From Sphingomonadales bacterium (lineage in GTDB: Bacteria > Pseudomonadota > Alphaproteobacteria > Sphingomonadales > Sphingomonadaceae), in the NCBI GenBank assembly GCA_004173185.1, contig SEFZ01000009.1, positions 1 through 64,000 on the forward strand: a DNA stretch of 64,000 nucleotides, read 5' to 3'. The translations under genes and the position numbers were made by a program. Under the pieces are notes generated by a model that was given only the letters and a program-made list of their open reading frames with translations, had not been told where the DNA came from and searched no databases. Position 1 is the stretch's first letter. Every line of letters starts with the position of its first letter. Positions 1 to 8,776 of this stretch are shown here, piece after piece.

Positions 1-138
1 ATCCGTCAGCAGAGTCATCGCCCAGGCCGCGCCAACCCCAGTGATCAGCAGCGCGAGGTTCGACATCAGGCTGGCAAACCAAATATCGCGAAAGTTACGA
101 TGAACCAGCGGCTGAAAGGCCCCTGACCGTGCGGGCAT
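1..138 (-). CDS. MFS transporter, N-terminal fragment (cut by window edge)
   Basis: The reverse strand reads 46 codons from an ATG at 138 to the window edge. The translation contains the stretch NFRDIWFASLMSNLALLIT, then VGAAWAMTLLTD. A short polar head followed by an HxNFRxxW box and a first membrane helix with SN and a later AWxMTxLT is the usual opening of MFS_3-type drug and siderophore exporters (EntS-like). An in-frame GTG at 159 would add seven residues; AGGA about ten bases upstream favours the ATG at 138. The rest of the protein lies outside the window, so the substrate cannot be inferred. Confidence 0.7.
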   Translation of the reverse strand, partial: MPARSGAFQPLVHRNFRDIWFASLMSNLALLITGVGAAWAMTLLTD

Positions 139-159
139 GTCTGTTGGTTCCTGACTCAC

Positions 160-637
160 CGGTATGCGGGTAGCCGCGACCCTGCGCCCCGGCAACCAAA
201 GGGTGCGGATTCAACCAATGACCCGCTCCCCGTCTCCAAGCATATCCAGTGTGTGCATAAAGCGGTGTCCGCTCGGATCTGAGTGCCCATCGCTTTCATG
301 CCGGGCGCGTCATCCTTTGCTTTAGGAGCTTGCATGCGCTCGGACGGAAGCAGCAGCGCGCTCATTCGCACATCAAAACCGACCGGCCTTATCTCTATGC
401 TTCCCGATCAGGGCGGCAGGATACTGCTATATCACGGCCTGTGCGACAATCTGATCCCGTCGCAGGGATCGATCCATTGTTGTAATCGCGTGCCGGCGGT
501 GCGCCAGCTTTGTGAATTCCCGATAAGTCCTCTCACGAAACCCAATATTAAACATCTTTATTGCAAAGAGATTCATGCGGGTCTGCTCAATATGAGTAGA
601 CCATCCCGAGTATTGGGGCGTGTGTGTGAGCGTAGGA
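160..637. other. Intergenic stretch without a convincing gene
   Basis: About 480 bases lie between the divergent MFS and PilZ genes. Open frames occur on both strands, but none has a ribosome site, a recognisable domain or typical codon use. The right part, around 540-600, is AT-richer than its surroundings and probably holds the promoter for the PilZ gene. No strong repeat or hairpin was seen. Confidence 0.4.
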
Positions 638-949
638 ATGAGCAATCTGGCTTTTGCCGAGGTGCGCCGTGAAGGGCGCGACGATGTGCATTATCGTGCC
701 CGGGCGTTTGGGCCGGACGCAAAGCAGCACACGTTTTTGATCGTCAACATATCGCCGCACGGACTGATGGCGCGCTGCGATCATTGCTTCGAGATTGGCG
801 ACCGCGTTCGCATCCAGCTTCCGGTTATCGGGGTGGCGGTCGCCGAGATACGCTGGTCGCTGGGCGGCCGGCTGGGCGCACAGTTTGACACCGCGATCGA
901 CCTTGCCGGCTATTACGAGCTTATCGCCACGCTGATGCGCGCCAAATGA
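638..949 (+). CDS. PilZ domain protein (cyclic-di-GMP binding candidate)
   Basis: A 103-residue protein made of one PilZ-like domain. Visible features are a basic RRxxR stretch at residues 10-14, the NISPHGL box at 37-43 (family D/NxSxxG), GDRVRIQLP near 54-62 and a closing GGRLGAQF strand. PilZ domains bind cyclic-di-GMP with the arginines and the D/NxSxxG turn. The spacing of the arginine motif is a little unusual, so binding is inferred. The ATG at 638 starts right before the domain; a GTG at 620 would add six residues. It converges on recG with one base between the stop codons. A GGDEF/EAL protein lies 8 kb downstream. Confidence 0.75.
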   Translation: MSNLAFAEVRREGRDDVHYRARAFGPDAKQHTFLIVNISPHGLMARCDHCFEIGDRVRIQLPVIGVAVAEIRWSLGGRLGAQFDTAIDLAGYYELIATLMRAK

Positions 950-950
950 G

Positions 951-3002
951 CTAGCCCGCGCGGAGCAGTCCCACCGCCGCATCGCGCTCGAACAGATACA
1001 GCGCCAGCCGAGCCGCCTGTCCGCGCTCGCTTTTCAATCCCCGGTCCTGATCGTCGAGCAGCCGCGCATCGGCATTGGCCGCTACGATCAGCGCATTGAG
1101 GCTTTCCGGCGTGGCGAGACGGAAGGTTTGCTCGCCCGACTGCCGCGTCCCCAGCAATTCGCCGGCACCGCGCAGTTCCAGATCACGCTCGGCAATCACA
1201 AAACCATCGGTGGTGTCGCGCATCAGCCCCAGCCGCGCGCGCGAAGTTTCGCTAAGGCCACCGCCGCGCAGCAAGATGCAATGCGATTGCCCCCCGCCCC
1301 GCCCGACGCGCCCGCGCAACTGGTGAAGCTGCGCCAAGCCGAAGCGATCGGCAGCCTCGATCACGATCAACGTAGCATTGGGCACGTCGACACCGACTTC
1401 GATCACCGTGGTCGCGACCAGCACGCCGATTTCGCCCGCTGAGAAGCGCGCCATCACAGCGTCTTTCTCCGGCCCCTTCATCCGGCCATGGACGAGGCCC
1501 ACCTTGTCGCCGAACCGCATGGTCAGCTTCGCCGCGCGATCCTCAGCCGCCGCGAGATCGGTCTTCTCGCTCTCCTCGACCAGCGGACACACCCAATAAG
1601 CCTGTTTGCCCGCCGTCAGGTGCCGCCCAAGCCCGTCGATCACCGCATCAAGCTTATCCTCGGAGATCACCGTGGTCTGGATCGGTTCGCGGCCCGGCGG
1701 CATTTCGTCGAGGCGGCTGACATCCATCTCGCCGTGGCTCGCCAACTGGAGCGTGCGAGGGATCGGCGTCGCGGTCATCACCAGCAGATGCGGCGGAACC
1801 TGCGCCTTGGCCTGCAGCATCATTCGTTCCGCCACGCCGAAACGGTGCTGCTCGTCCACCACAACGAGGCCCAGATCGCGATACTGCACCCCCTCCTGAA
1901 AGATCGCATGCGTACCGATCAGGATATCGATCTCGCCCGACGCGACGCCCATCAGCGTGGCCTCGCGAACCTTGCCCTTGTCGCGCCCGGTGAGGATCGC
2001 GATCCGCACATCCATCCCCGCGAGCAGCCGCCCGAGATTTTCGAAATGCTGCCGCGCAAGGATTTCGGTCGGCGCCAGCAGCGCGCCCTGCGCCCCCGCC
2101 TCCGCCGCGATCAACAGCGCCATCAGCGCCACGAGCGTCTTGCCCGAGCCGACATCGCCCTGGAGCAGCCGCAGCATCGGCTGGGTCTGCGCCATATCGC
2201 CTGCGATCTCGCCGATCGTCCGCGATTGTGCGCCCGTGGGCGTGTACGGCAGCTGGAGCTTGTCGCGCAGCCGCCCGTCGCCCGCCAATGGGCGGCCGCG
2301 CTTCGCCCGCGCCTCGCCGCGTACCAACAGCAGCGCAAGTTGGTTTGCGAACACTTCGTCATAGGCCAGCCGCTCACGCGCCTTGGCATCGGCAGGATCG
2401 GCATGGATGCGCGCCAGCGCCTCGCGCCAATCGGGCCATTGGTTCTTCTTTTTCAGGCTCGGCTCGATCCACTCGGCCAGTTCCGGCGCGCGCTCCACCG
2501 CCTGCTCGACAAAGCCCGCGATCCGCTTCGAGGTGATCCCCTCGGACAGCGGATATATCGCCTCACGCCCGCCCATCTCGGCCTCTTCGGAGACCTCGGG
2601 ATGCACGATCTGCAATTCCTGGCCATATTGATCGAGCCGCCCGGAAACCCAGCGCTTCTCATTCTCCGGCAGCAGCTTCTTCACCCAGCCCGAATTCGCT
2701 CGAAAGAAGACCAGGCTGACAGGATTGCCGAACGCATCCATCGCCTGCACCCGGGCCGGTGCCCGTGCGCTGCTGCCGAAGCGATGGTGCATCACGGTCA
2801 ACTGAATCACAATCGTGCGGCCGACATCGGCCTGCATCAGCTCCTCGCGCGGCTCGCGATCGATGAACCCGGTCGGCAGATGAAATGCGACATCCACCAC
2901 CCTGCCCAGCCCCAATCGCTCAAGCGGCTTGGCCAGCGCAGCGCCTACGCCCTTGAGCGCAGTGACTTCAGCGAAGAGTGGATTGAGAATTTCGGGCCGC
3001 AT
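951..3002 (-). CDS. recG: ATP-dependent DNA helicase RecG
   Basis: A 683-residue RecG, which drives branch migration and regression of stalled replication forks. The N-terminal wedge/OB domain occupies roughly residues 1-250. Helicase motifs follow: Walker A GDVGSGKT near 295, the DEQH box in VVVDEQHRFGV, TATPIPRT, and motif VI QLRGRVGRGG. The length fits the family (about 680-700). The start at MRPEILNPLF is preferred. The open frame continues upstream to 3254, but that extension lies antisense to sdhE and does not resemble RecG. It diverges from sdhE with 70 bases between, where both promoters must lie. Confidence 0.95.
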   Translation of the reverse strand: MRPEILNPLFAEVTALKGVGAALAKPLERLGLGRVVDVAFHLPTGFIDREPREELMQADVGRTIVIQLTVMHHRFGSSARAPARVQAMDAFGNPVSLVFFRANSGWVKKLLPENEKRWVSGRLDQYGQELQIVHPEVSEEAEMGGREAIYPLSEGITSKRIAGFVEQAVERAPELAEWIEPSLKKKNQWPDWREALARIHADPADAKARERLAYDEVFANQLALLLVRGEARAKRGRPLAGDGRLRDKLQLPYTPTGAQSRTIGEIAGDMAQTQPMLRLLQGDVGSGKTLVALMALLIAAEAGAQGALLAPTEILARQHFENLGRLLAGMDVRIAILTGRDKGKVREATLMGVASGEIDILIGTHAIFQEGVQYRDLGLVVVDEQHRFGVAERMMLQAKAQVPPHLLVMTATPIPRTLQLASHGEMDVSRLDEMPPGREPIQTTVISEDKLDAVIDGLGRHLTAGKQAYWVCPLVEESEKTDLAAAEDRAAKLTMRFGDKVGLVHGRMKGPEKDAVMARFSAGEIGVLVATTVIEVGVDVPNATLIVIEAADRFGLAQLHQLRGRVGRGGGQSHCILLRGGGLSETSRARLGLMRDTTDGFVIAERDLELRGAGELLGTRQSGEQTFRLATPESLNALIVAANADARLLDDQDRGLKSERGQAARLALYLFERDAAVGLLRAG

Positions 3003-3072
3003 GACTATTGGCGTCCTACACCCAGCCGACGGACGCACAAAGCGCCGTGGGCCAATTTGCGTTGGAAAGCCT

Positions 3073-3339
3073 GTGGACCGCGAGACCCATTTGAAGCGCC
3101 TGCGTTTTCGCAGCTGGCATCGTGGCATCAAGGAAGCCGATCTGCTGATCGGCGGCTTCTTCGACAAATATTCCGAAGGCTGGGATGAGGAAGAGCGCAA
3201 TCTGTTCGAGGAACTGCTCGAGGAGCAGGATGTCGACATCATGGCCTGGGCCATTGGAGCCGCGCCGGTTCCGCCGCGTTATGCGGGTACGATCATGACT
3301 GCCCTGAAGACGCTGACCTACGTTCCCATCGCGGAGTAA
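3073..3339 (+). CDS. sdhE: Succinate dehydrogenase assembly factor SdhE
   Basis: An 88-residue SdhE/Sdh5 (DUF339) protein, which promotes covalent flavin attachment to the succinate dehydrogenase flavoprotein. The family signature is clear: RLRFRSWHRGIKEADLLIGG near residues 9-28 (the RGxxE motif gives the catalytic interface), followed by FFDKY and an acidic helix. The GTG at 3073 is chosen because the family begins a few residues before RLRFRS and a GGAAAG lies just upstream. The longer open frame from 2929 runs through the recG 5' end. In many alphaproteobacteria recG, sdhE and mfd occur together, as here. Confidence 0.9.
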   Translation: MDRETHLKRLRFRSWHRGIKEADLLIGGFFDKYSEGWDEEERNLFEELLEEQDVDIMAWAIGAAPVPPRYAGTIMTALKTLTYVPIAE

Positions 3340-3341
3340 GA

Positions 3342-3473
3342 CCCTCCCCTCCCTTCAAGGGAGGGGTCGGGGGTGGGTGGAGGCTTGGCGATACGGCTAC
3401 CTCCCATCGCAACATTTCCGTATCGCGCGACGCAACCCACCCCCAGCCCCTCCCTTCCAGGGAGGGGAGCAAG
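3342..3473. repeat. Palindromic intergenic element (REP/MITE-like)
   Basis: Two inverted copies of a roughly 35-base unit flank a short core. The left arm (3342-3378) reads CCCTCCC..AAGGGAGGGG then CGGGGGTGGGT. The right arm (3437-3472) is its reverse complement with a few changes. Each arm is itself a small palindrome (CCCTCCCTT/AAGGGAGGG type), and the core contains CGATACGG near 3391 and CCGTATCG near 3418. The whole element can fold into one long hairpin. It sits between sdhE and mfd. It contains no coding capacity. Confidence 0.75.
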
Positions 3474-3480
3474 AAGCAGA

Positions 3481-6400
3481 ATGCCAGACCTCAATACGAT
3501 CCTTTCCGCGCAGAAGCCGCTGACCCTTGCGGGGACCCCCGCGGGTTTCCTGCCCTCAATGCTGGCCGATCTGGCGCGTGCGGGCGGCACTGCGGTGTTC
3601 ATCGCGTCGGACGAAGCCGCCATGCGCGCAGTCGCCGGCACCGCGCCCTTCTTCGCGCCCGAACTCGAAGTGCTCAGCTACCCGGCATGGGATTGCCTTC
3701 CTTATGACCGCGCCAGCCCTACGCTGCGCGTCATGTCCGAACGGCTGGGGACGCTCCACACGTTGCAAGCCAAAGCGGACACGCCCCGCTTGCTCGTCAC
3801 CACCGTAAACGCCGCGACCCAGCGCACGCTGACGCCTTTCCGCATCCGCCAGTTGGTCGCGCGTCTCGCCCCCGGCGAGCGGATCGGGCTCGATAAGCTC
3901 GCGGCTTTGCTGCAGGCCAACGGCTATGTCCGGCTCGACACGGTCAACGATCATGGCGAGTTCGCGGTGCGCGGCGGGCTGGTCGATCTGTTCCCGTCGG
4001 GTGCCGAACAGCCGCTGCGCCTCGATTTCTTCGGCGACGAGATCGAAAGCGTGCGCACCTTCGATCCGCAGGACCAGCGCACCACCGGCCGGGTGGACGG
4101 CTTCACGCTCCTTCCTGCTTCCGAAGCCCTGCTCGACGAAGACAGCATCAAGCGCTTCCGCGCGCGCTATCGCGAGAAGTTCGGCGCGAACGCCACCAGC
4201 GATCCGCTCTATCAGGCGATCAGCGATGGCCGCCGCCTCGCGGGCATGGAGCATTGGCTGCCCTTGTTCGAGGATCGCCTCGAAACGCTGTTCGATCACC
4301 TGCCCGGCAGCAGCGTCGTCGTCCGCGACACCGCCACCACCGGCGCCGCGCAGCAGCGCTTTGAAGCGGTCGCCGATTATCACCAAAACCGCGTCCGCGC
4401 CGAAAGCACTGCCCCCGGCAGCTACCGCCCGCTCGATGCGACATCCTTGTATCTGACGGCAGACGAATGGGCGAAGGCGCAGGACGAAGCGCCGGTTCAT
4501 GTGACCACCCCGTTCCACGAGCCCGAGAGCAAGACCGTCCTAGACTTCAACGTCGATGGCCCCCGCGATTTCGCACCCGAGCGTGCAGCCAGCACCAACA
4601 TCTACGAAGCCGTTGTCGATCATATCGCCAAGCTGAAAAAGGATGGCCGCAAGCCGATCCTCGCCAGCTATTCGATCGGTGCGCGCGAACGCCTCACCGG
4701 CCTGCTCAACGATCATGGCCTGAAGGGCGCGCAAAACGCCGATAGCTGGCAGTCGGCGCTGGGCACCGCGGCGGGTGGCGTTGCGCTGATCGTCCTGCCG
4801 CTCGATCACGGCTTCTCCGCGCCCGACGTGGCGGTCCTCACCGAGCAGGATATGCTCGGCGATCGGCTGATCCGTCGCACCAAGCGCAAGAAATCGACCG
4901 ACGCCTTCCTCAACGAACTGGCGACGCTCACGCCGGGCGATCTGGTCGTCCATGTCGAGCACGGCATCGGGCGCTATGAGGGGCTGACCCAGATTCCGGT
5001 GCAGAAAGCACCGCATGATTGCGTCCAGCTAACCTATGCGGGCGGCGACAAATTGTTCGTCCCCGTCGAAAATCTCGAAGTCCTCAGCCGCTACGGATCG
5101 AGCGAAGAAGGCGCGACACTCGACAAGCTCGGTGGCGAAGCATGGCAGCGCCGCAAGGCCAAGATGAAGGAGCGCATCCGCGAAATCGCGGGTGAACTCA
5201 TCGCTACCGCTGCGCGCCGTGCGGTCCGTCCCGGCGAAGTCCTCGAACCCGATCCCGGCGGCTACCCCGCCTTTGTCGATCGCTTCCCCTATGAGGAAAC
5301 CGAGGATCAGGACCGCGCCATCCACGACGTTCTGGAAGATCTTGCGGCAGGCCGCCCGATGGACCGGCTCATCGTCGGCGATGTCGGCTTCGGCAAGACC
5401 GAGGTGGCGCTACGCGGTGCATTCGTCGCGGCAATGGCCGGCATGCAGGTCGCGCTTGTCTGCCCGACCACATTGCTAGCGCGCCAGCACCACCGCAATT
5501 TCGTCGAGCGGTTTCAGGGCTTCCCGATCGAGATCGGCCGCCTGTCGCGCCTCGTCCCCGCCGCCGAAGCCAAGCTCACTCGCGAGCGCCTCGCCGAGGG
5601 TCAGGTCGATATCATCATCGGCACCCACGCGATCCTCTCCAAGACCGTCGATTTCAAGCGCCTCGGCCTTGTCATCGTCGATGAGGAGCAGCGCTTCGGC
5701 GTCACCCACAAGGAGCGGCTCAAGGCGCTCAAGGCCGACGTCCATGTCCTGACGCTCACCGCCACGCCTATCCCGCGCACGCTGCAAATGGCGATGTCGG
5801 GCCTGCGCGAACTCAGCGTGATCCAGACTCCGCCGGTCGATCGTCTGGCCGTCCGCACCTATGTCATGCCGTGGGACCCGGTGGTTCTGCGCGAGGCGTT
5901 GCTGCGCGAACATTATCGCGGCGGACAGGCCTATTTCGTCACGCCGCGCATCTCGGACCTGCCCGATATCGAGAAGTTCCTGCGCGAGGAGGTGCCCGAA
6001 ATCACCTATGTCGTCGCGCACGGCCAGATGTCGCCCACCGAAGTCGAAGAGCGCATGTCGGCGTTTTACGATCGCCGCTACGATCTGCTCGTCTCCACCA
6101 CGATCATCGAATCGGGCCTCGATATCCCGAGCGCCAACACGATGATCATCAACCGCGCCGACAAGTTCGGCCTCGCCCAGCTTTATCAGCTGCGCGGACG
6201 GGTCGGCCGCGCCAAGACGCGTGCTTATGCCTATATGACCACCCCGCCCGAGCGGCAGATGACCGAAACCGCGACCAAGCGGCTCAAGGTGCTGTCCGAT
6301 CTCGAATCGTTGGGCGCGGGCTTCCAGCTCGCCAGCCACGATCTCGACATTCGCGGTGCGGGCAACATGCTCGGCGACGAGCAATCGGGCCATATCAAGG

Positions 6401-6939
6401 AAGTCGGCTTCGAACTGTACCAGTCGATGCTCGAAGAGGCGATTATGGACGCCAAGGCCGGTGGCCTGCGCGAAGAACTTCGCCCCAAGGATCTATCGCC
6501 GCAGATCAACGTCGATGCGCCGATCCTCATCCCCGAGGATTACGTCCCGGATCTCGATCTGCGCATGGGGCTGTATCGCCGCCTGAACGAAGTCGAGGAC
6601 AGCAACGGCATCGAATCCTTCGCCGCCGAACTGATCGATCGCTTCGGCAAGCTGCCCGACGCGACCGAGAATCTGCTGCGCCTGATCGAGACCAAGCTGA
6701 ACGCCAAGCGCGCCTGTATTGCGCGGCTGGATACCGGTCCAAAGGGCGCGCTCATCACCTTCCACGGCGACAAATTCCCGAACATTGATGGGCTGCTGGC
6801 CTATGTCGAACGGCTGGACGGCACCGCCCGCCTGCGCCCGGACATGAAGTTGGTCGTGACACGCGAGTGGAATAACCCGCGCGCGCGCCTCAACGCGGCG
6901 CTGCAAATCTCGCGGGGGCTGGCAAAGGCTGCGGGCTGA
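3481..6939 (+). CDS. mfd: Transcription-repair coupling factor Mfd
   Basis: A 1152-residue Mfd, the DNA translocase that removes RNA polymerase stalled at lesions and recruits UvrA. The order is the UvrB-like N-terminal module (1-400), the RNA-polymerase-interacting domain with HVEHGIGRYEGL near 500, the RecG-like translocase with Walker A GDVGFGKTE and the DEEQ box (VIVDEEQRFGV), TATPIPRT, QLRGRVGRAK, and a C-terminal TRCF domain (from about 1000). Length is normal. The ATG at 3481 directly follows the palindromic element; a frame from 3373 would have to be translated through that repeat. The stop is 38 bases before parD. Confidence 0.95.
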   Translation: MPDLNTILSAQKPLTLAGTPAGFLPSMLADLARAGGTAVFIASDEAAMRAVAGTAPFFAPELEVLSYPAWDCLPYDRASPTLRVMSERLGTLHTLQAKADTPRLLVTTVNAATQRTLTPFRIRQLVARLAPGERIGLDKLAALLQANGYVRLDTVNDHGEFAVRGGLVDLFPSGAEQPLRLDFFGDEIESVRTFDPQDQRTTGRVDGFTLLPASEALLDEDSIKRFRARYREKFGANATSDPLYQAISDGRRLAGMEHWLPLFEDRLETLFDHLPGSSVVVRDTATTGAAQQRFEAVADYHQNRVRAESTAPGSYRPLDATSLYLTADEWAKAQDEAPVHVTTPFHEPESKTVLDFNVDGPRDFAPERAASTNIYEAVVDHIAKLKKDGRKPILASYSIGARERLTGLLNDHGLKGAQNADSWQSALGTAAGGVALIVLPLDHGFSAPDVAVLTEQDMLGDRLIRRTKRKKSTDAFLNELATLTPGDLVVHVEHGIGRYEGLTQIPVQKAPHDCVQLTYAGGDKLFVPVENLEVLSRYGSSEEGATLDKLGGEAWQRRKAKMKERIREIAGELIATAARRAVRPGEVLEPDPGGYPAFVDRFPYEETEDQDRAIHDVLEDLAAGRPMDRLIVGDVGFGKTEVALRGAFVAAMAGMQVALVCPTTLLARQHHRNFVERFQGFPIEIGRLSRLVPAAEAKLTRERLAEGQVDIIIGTHAILSKTVDFKRLGLVIVDEEQRFGVTHKERLKALKADVHVLTLTATPIPRTLQMAMSGLRELSVIQTPPVDRLAVRTYVMPWDPVVLREALLREHYRGGQAYFVTPRISDLPDIEKFLREEVPEITYVVAHGQMSPTEVEERMSAFYDRRYDLLVSTTIIESGLDIPSANTMIINRADKFGLAQLYQLRGRVGRAKTRAYAYMTTPPERQMTETATKRLKVLSDLESLGAGFQLASHDLDIRGAGNMLGDEQSGHIKEVGFELYQSMLEEAIMDAKAGGLREELRPKDLSPQINVDAPILIPEDYVPDLDLRMGLYRRLNEVEDSNGIESFAAELIDRFGKLPDATENLLRLIETKLNAKRACIARLDTGPKGALITFHGDKFPNIDGLLAYVERLDGTARLRPDMKLVVTREWNNPRARLNAALQISRGLAKAAG

Positions 6940-6942
6940 TTT

Positions 6943-6971
6943 TTGACAATCTTTGCCAAAATCCCTATATT
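6943..6971 (+). promoter_or_regulatory. Near-consensus sigma-70 promoter of parDE
   Basis: TTGACA at 6943-6948 and TATATT at 6966-6971 are separated by 17 bases. Transcription would start near 6977-6979, which is at the parD ATG (6978). An inverted repeat TGGCAAAG/CTTTGCCA (6920-6927 and 6951-6958) embraces the -35 element and is a plausible operator for the ParD repressor. Confidence 0.75.
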
Positions 6972-6977
6972 GGTGCC

Positions 6978-7217
6978 ATGGCAACGATGAACATCTCGCT
7001 CCCCGATCCCATGAAACAATGGGTCGAAGGCCAAGCCGCGACCGGGCGTTTCAGCAACGCCAGCGATTATGTCCGTGACCTGATCCGGCGGGATCAGGAA
7101 CGCGCGGACAAGATCGCTGCGATGCAGATATTGGTCGATGAGGCTCGGGAAAGCGGAATCAGCCCGCGCTCTATGCAGGAGATTTTCGAGGAGGCTAAAC
7201 GGCTGGCCGGGGTGTGA
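6978..7217 (+). CDS. parD: ParD-type antitoxin (ribbon-helix-helix)
   Basis: A 79-residue type II antitoxin. The N-terminus MNISLPDPMKQWVEGQA is the beta-strand and first helix of a ribbon-helix-helix DNA-binding domain; SNASDYVRDLIRRD gives the second helix. The C-terminal half (about 45-79) is the flexible part that would wrap ParE. ATG codons occur at 6978 and 6987; neither has a visible ribosome site, and the predicted transcription start coincides with the first, so the message may be leaderless. It overlaps parE by four bases. Autoregulation with ParE is expected for the family. Confidence 0.9.
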   Translation: MATMNISLPDPMKQWVEGQAATGRFSNASDYVRDLIRRDQERADKIAAMQILVDEARESGISPRSMQEIFEEAKRLAGV

Positions 7218-7504
7218 CCTATCGCATTAGCCGAGGAGCCAGCCAGGATTTGATCGCGATTTACGCGAGTTCAGCTCGCGATTTCGGGGAGGCACAGGCG
7301 CGACAGTATTTTTTCGGGCTGGAAAGCACGTTCAAATTCCTCGCCGATCATCCGCGCGCTGCTCGTGAACGCCATGAAATCCAGCCGCCCGTCCGCGCGT
7401 TCCGCTATAAGTCACATCTCGTAATCTACGAGATTGACGGCAACGACGTCGTTATCCTCCGCATCCGCCATGGTCATGAGGACTGGATGCATCCTGCGGG
7501 CTAG
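7214..7504 (+). CDS. parE: ParE-type toxin (RelE/ParE superfamily)
   Basis: A 96-residue ParE/RelE-fold protein starting at the GTG that overlaps the parD stop (GTGA). Visible family features are the opening YRISRGASQDL, a helical hairpin with ARQYFFGLESTFKFLADHP, a strand-forming VRAFRYKSHLVIYEI, and the closing ILRIRHGHEDW typical of ParE (RxLxxRxDxxxx). ParE proteins poison DNA gyrase in the characterised cases; the target here is inferred. The stop TAG lies in CTAG, whose reverse complement gives the stop of the convergent hydrolase gene. Confidence 0.88.
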   Translation: MTYRISRGASQDLIAIYASSARDFGEAQARQYFFGLESTFKFLADHPRAARERHEIQPPVRAFRYKSHLVIYEIDGNDVVILRIRHGHEDWMHPAG

Positions 7505-8370
7505 AACGACTTCTCCAGCCACGTCACAACCACCGAGGCCAGAGCGATGCGCTGGTCGTTATAGCTATGGTCGGTCTCGAACTTGATCTGGGTCGGCTTT
7601 GGGCCGCCCGCCGCAGTGAGCGCCGCAGCCGCAGCATCATTGGCCGGTTTCAGCCCGTCGTTCGAATCGATGATGAGCACCGGCCTGCCCTTCATCGCCG
7701 CTGCGCGCGTGGGCCAATCCCATGCCTTTGCGTTGGCGATCATCTCGTCGGCCATTTCGGCAAAGGTCATGTTGGTGAAGCTGATATCCTCGGCCCATTC
7801 CGGCTCGACCTTGGCGCGCTTCTCCGGCGTATCCACCGTCGGCGCCCAGCCGGCCATATCGGCAGCGGAGATCATGACATAGCCGGCCACGGCAGGATCG
7901 GTGCCGAGCATCACGGCATCGAACCCGCCCATGCTATGGCCCAGCGCGACGATCTTGCCGGTATCGACACGATATTTGGCTGCGATTTCGGGCGAGCGCA
8001 GCCATGCCAGCGCGGCTGCCGCATCCTCGATCGTGTGCGCTAAGCTGAACTTGCCGGGCGCACCCCAAACGCCGCGATAATGGATCGCCAGCACGTTCCA
8101 CCCTGCCCGCTGCATCGCCCGCGCCAGATCGAGATTCAGCTCGGTGCCGGGAAAGCCGTGGAGCAACAGCACCGTGCCATGCTTGCCTTCGCCTGCCGCC
8201 AGGAAGAACCGGGCCGGAACCTCAACGCCCCCTGTGGGATAGCGCACCTGCGCCAGTCGCGCCGGATGCGCCGTGTTTTGTGGGGGATCTGCAGTCACCG
8301 CAGCCGGAACGCTCTGCGCAGAAACCGTGACGGGCGCGAGTAAGAGAGTAGCAGCCAGGATCATGCGCAT
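7501..8370 (-). CDS. Secreted alpha/beta hydrolase
   Basis: A 289-residue protein with an N-terminal signal peptide (cleavage after about residue 19, ..VTVSA-QS). The alpha/beta-hydrolase fold is shown by LLLHGFPG near 71, the nucleophile elbow GHSMGG (Ser about 145), an acid candidate in VLIIDSNDG and the histidine in ETDHSYND. It probably acts in the periplasm on an ester or peptide; the substrate is unknown. AGGGG precedes the ATG at 8370 by seven bases. It follows a small gene by ten bases and that gene overlaps the GGDEF/EAL gene, so the three likely form one operon. Confidence 0.85.
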   Translation of the reverse strand: MRMILAATLLLAPVTVSAQSVPAAVTADPPQNTAHPARLAQVRYPTGGVEVPARFFLAAGEGKHGTVLLLHGFPGTELNLDLARAMQRAGWNVLAIHYRGVWGAPGKFSLAHTIEDAAAALAWLRSPEIAAKYRVDTGKIVALGHSMGGFDAVMLGTDPAVAGYVMISAADMAGWAPTVDTPEKRAKVEPEWAEDISFTNMTFAEMADEMIANAKAWDWPTRAAAMKGRPVLIIDSNDGLKPANDAAAAALTAAGGPKPTQIKFETDHSYNDQRIALASVVVTWLEKSF

Positions 8371-8380
8371 ATTAGTCCCC

Positions 8381-8776
8381 TCAAATCAGGTTGATAGGCT
8401 CGACAACTTCCACCTCGAAATCTTCTTCCAGCTCTTCCTCGCTGAATTTCTCGCGCTGCATCTCAAAGCCGCCGGTCAGCCAATCGAGATTCCAGGTGCC
8501 GCTGACGACAAGCCCCTCGCCATCCACCCGTCCGGAATACTGCACGGCGTGAGTCCAGAGCCCGCTATATTGCTTGACGAAATACAGCGCCTGCCCGGTC
8601 CGCCGCCCGGAAATTGTCGCGCGGCGGATACCGCCATCGCCATCGGGTTCGCTGATCGTGCCGCTCAGCGCACCGCCAAGCTCCTCGATCAGCGCAATGA
8701 AGCTATTGTCCTGCGGCTCGACGCGGCTGTCATAGCGGCCATACCAGACGCCGTTCAGGTCGAGCGGATCGTTCAC
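8381..8776 (-). CDS. Conserved hypothetical, beta-rich 131-residue protein
   Basis: I do not recognise a named family. The sequence is rich in predicted strands: LNGVWYGRY at the start, then ISGRRTGQALYFVKQY, YSGRVDGEGLVVSGTW and GGFEMQREK. This suggests a small barrel or lipocalin-like sheet. The C-terminus is acidic (EEELEEDFEVEVVE). No signal peptide or membrane helix is seen. The start is the GTG at 8776, whose GTGA overlaps the stop of the upstream GGDEF/EAL gene, so translation is probably coupled. A role linked to cyclic-di-GMP signalling is only suggested by position. Confidence 0.7.
   Translation of the reverse strand: MNDPLDLNGVWYGRYDSRVEPQDNSFIALIEELGGALSGTISEPDGDGGIRRATISGRRTGQALYFVKQYSGLWTHAVQYSGRVDGEGLVVSGTWNLDWLTGGFEMQREKFSEEELEEDFEVEVVEPINLI

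Noticed and set aside
283..672. 129-residue frame before the PilZ gene
   Set aside because: No family resemblance, no ribosome site, and it runs into the PilZ start in another frame.
3003..3254. 84-residue N-terminal extension of RecG
   Set aside because: It is antisense to sdhE and has low-complexity serine runs; RecG homology begins at MRPEILNPLF.
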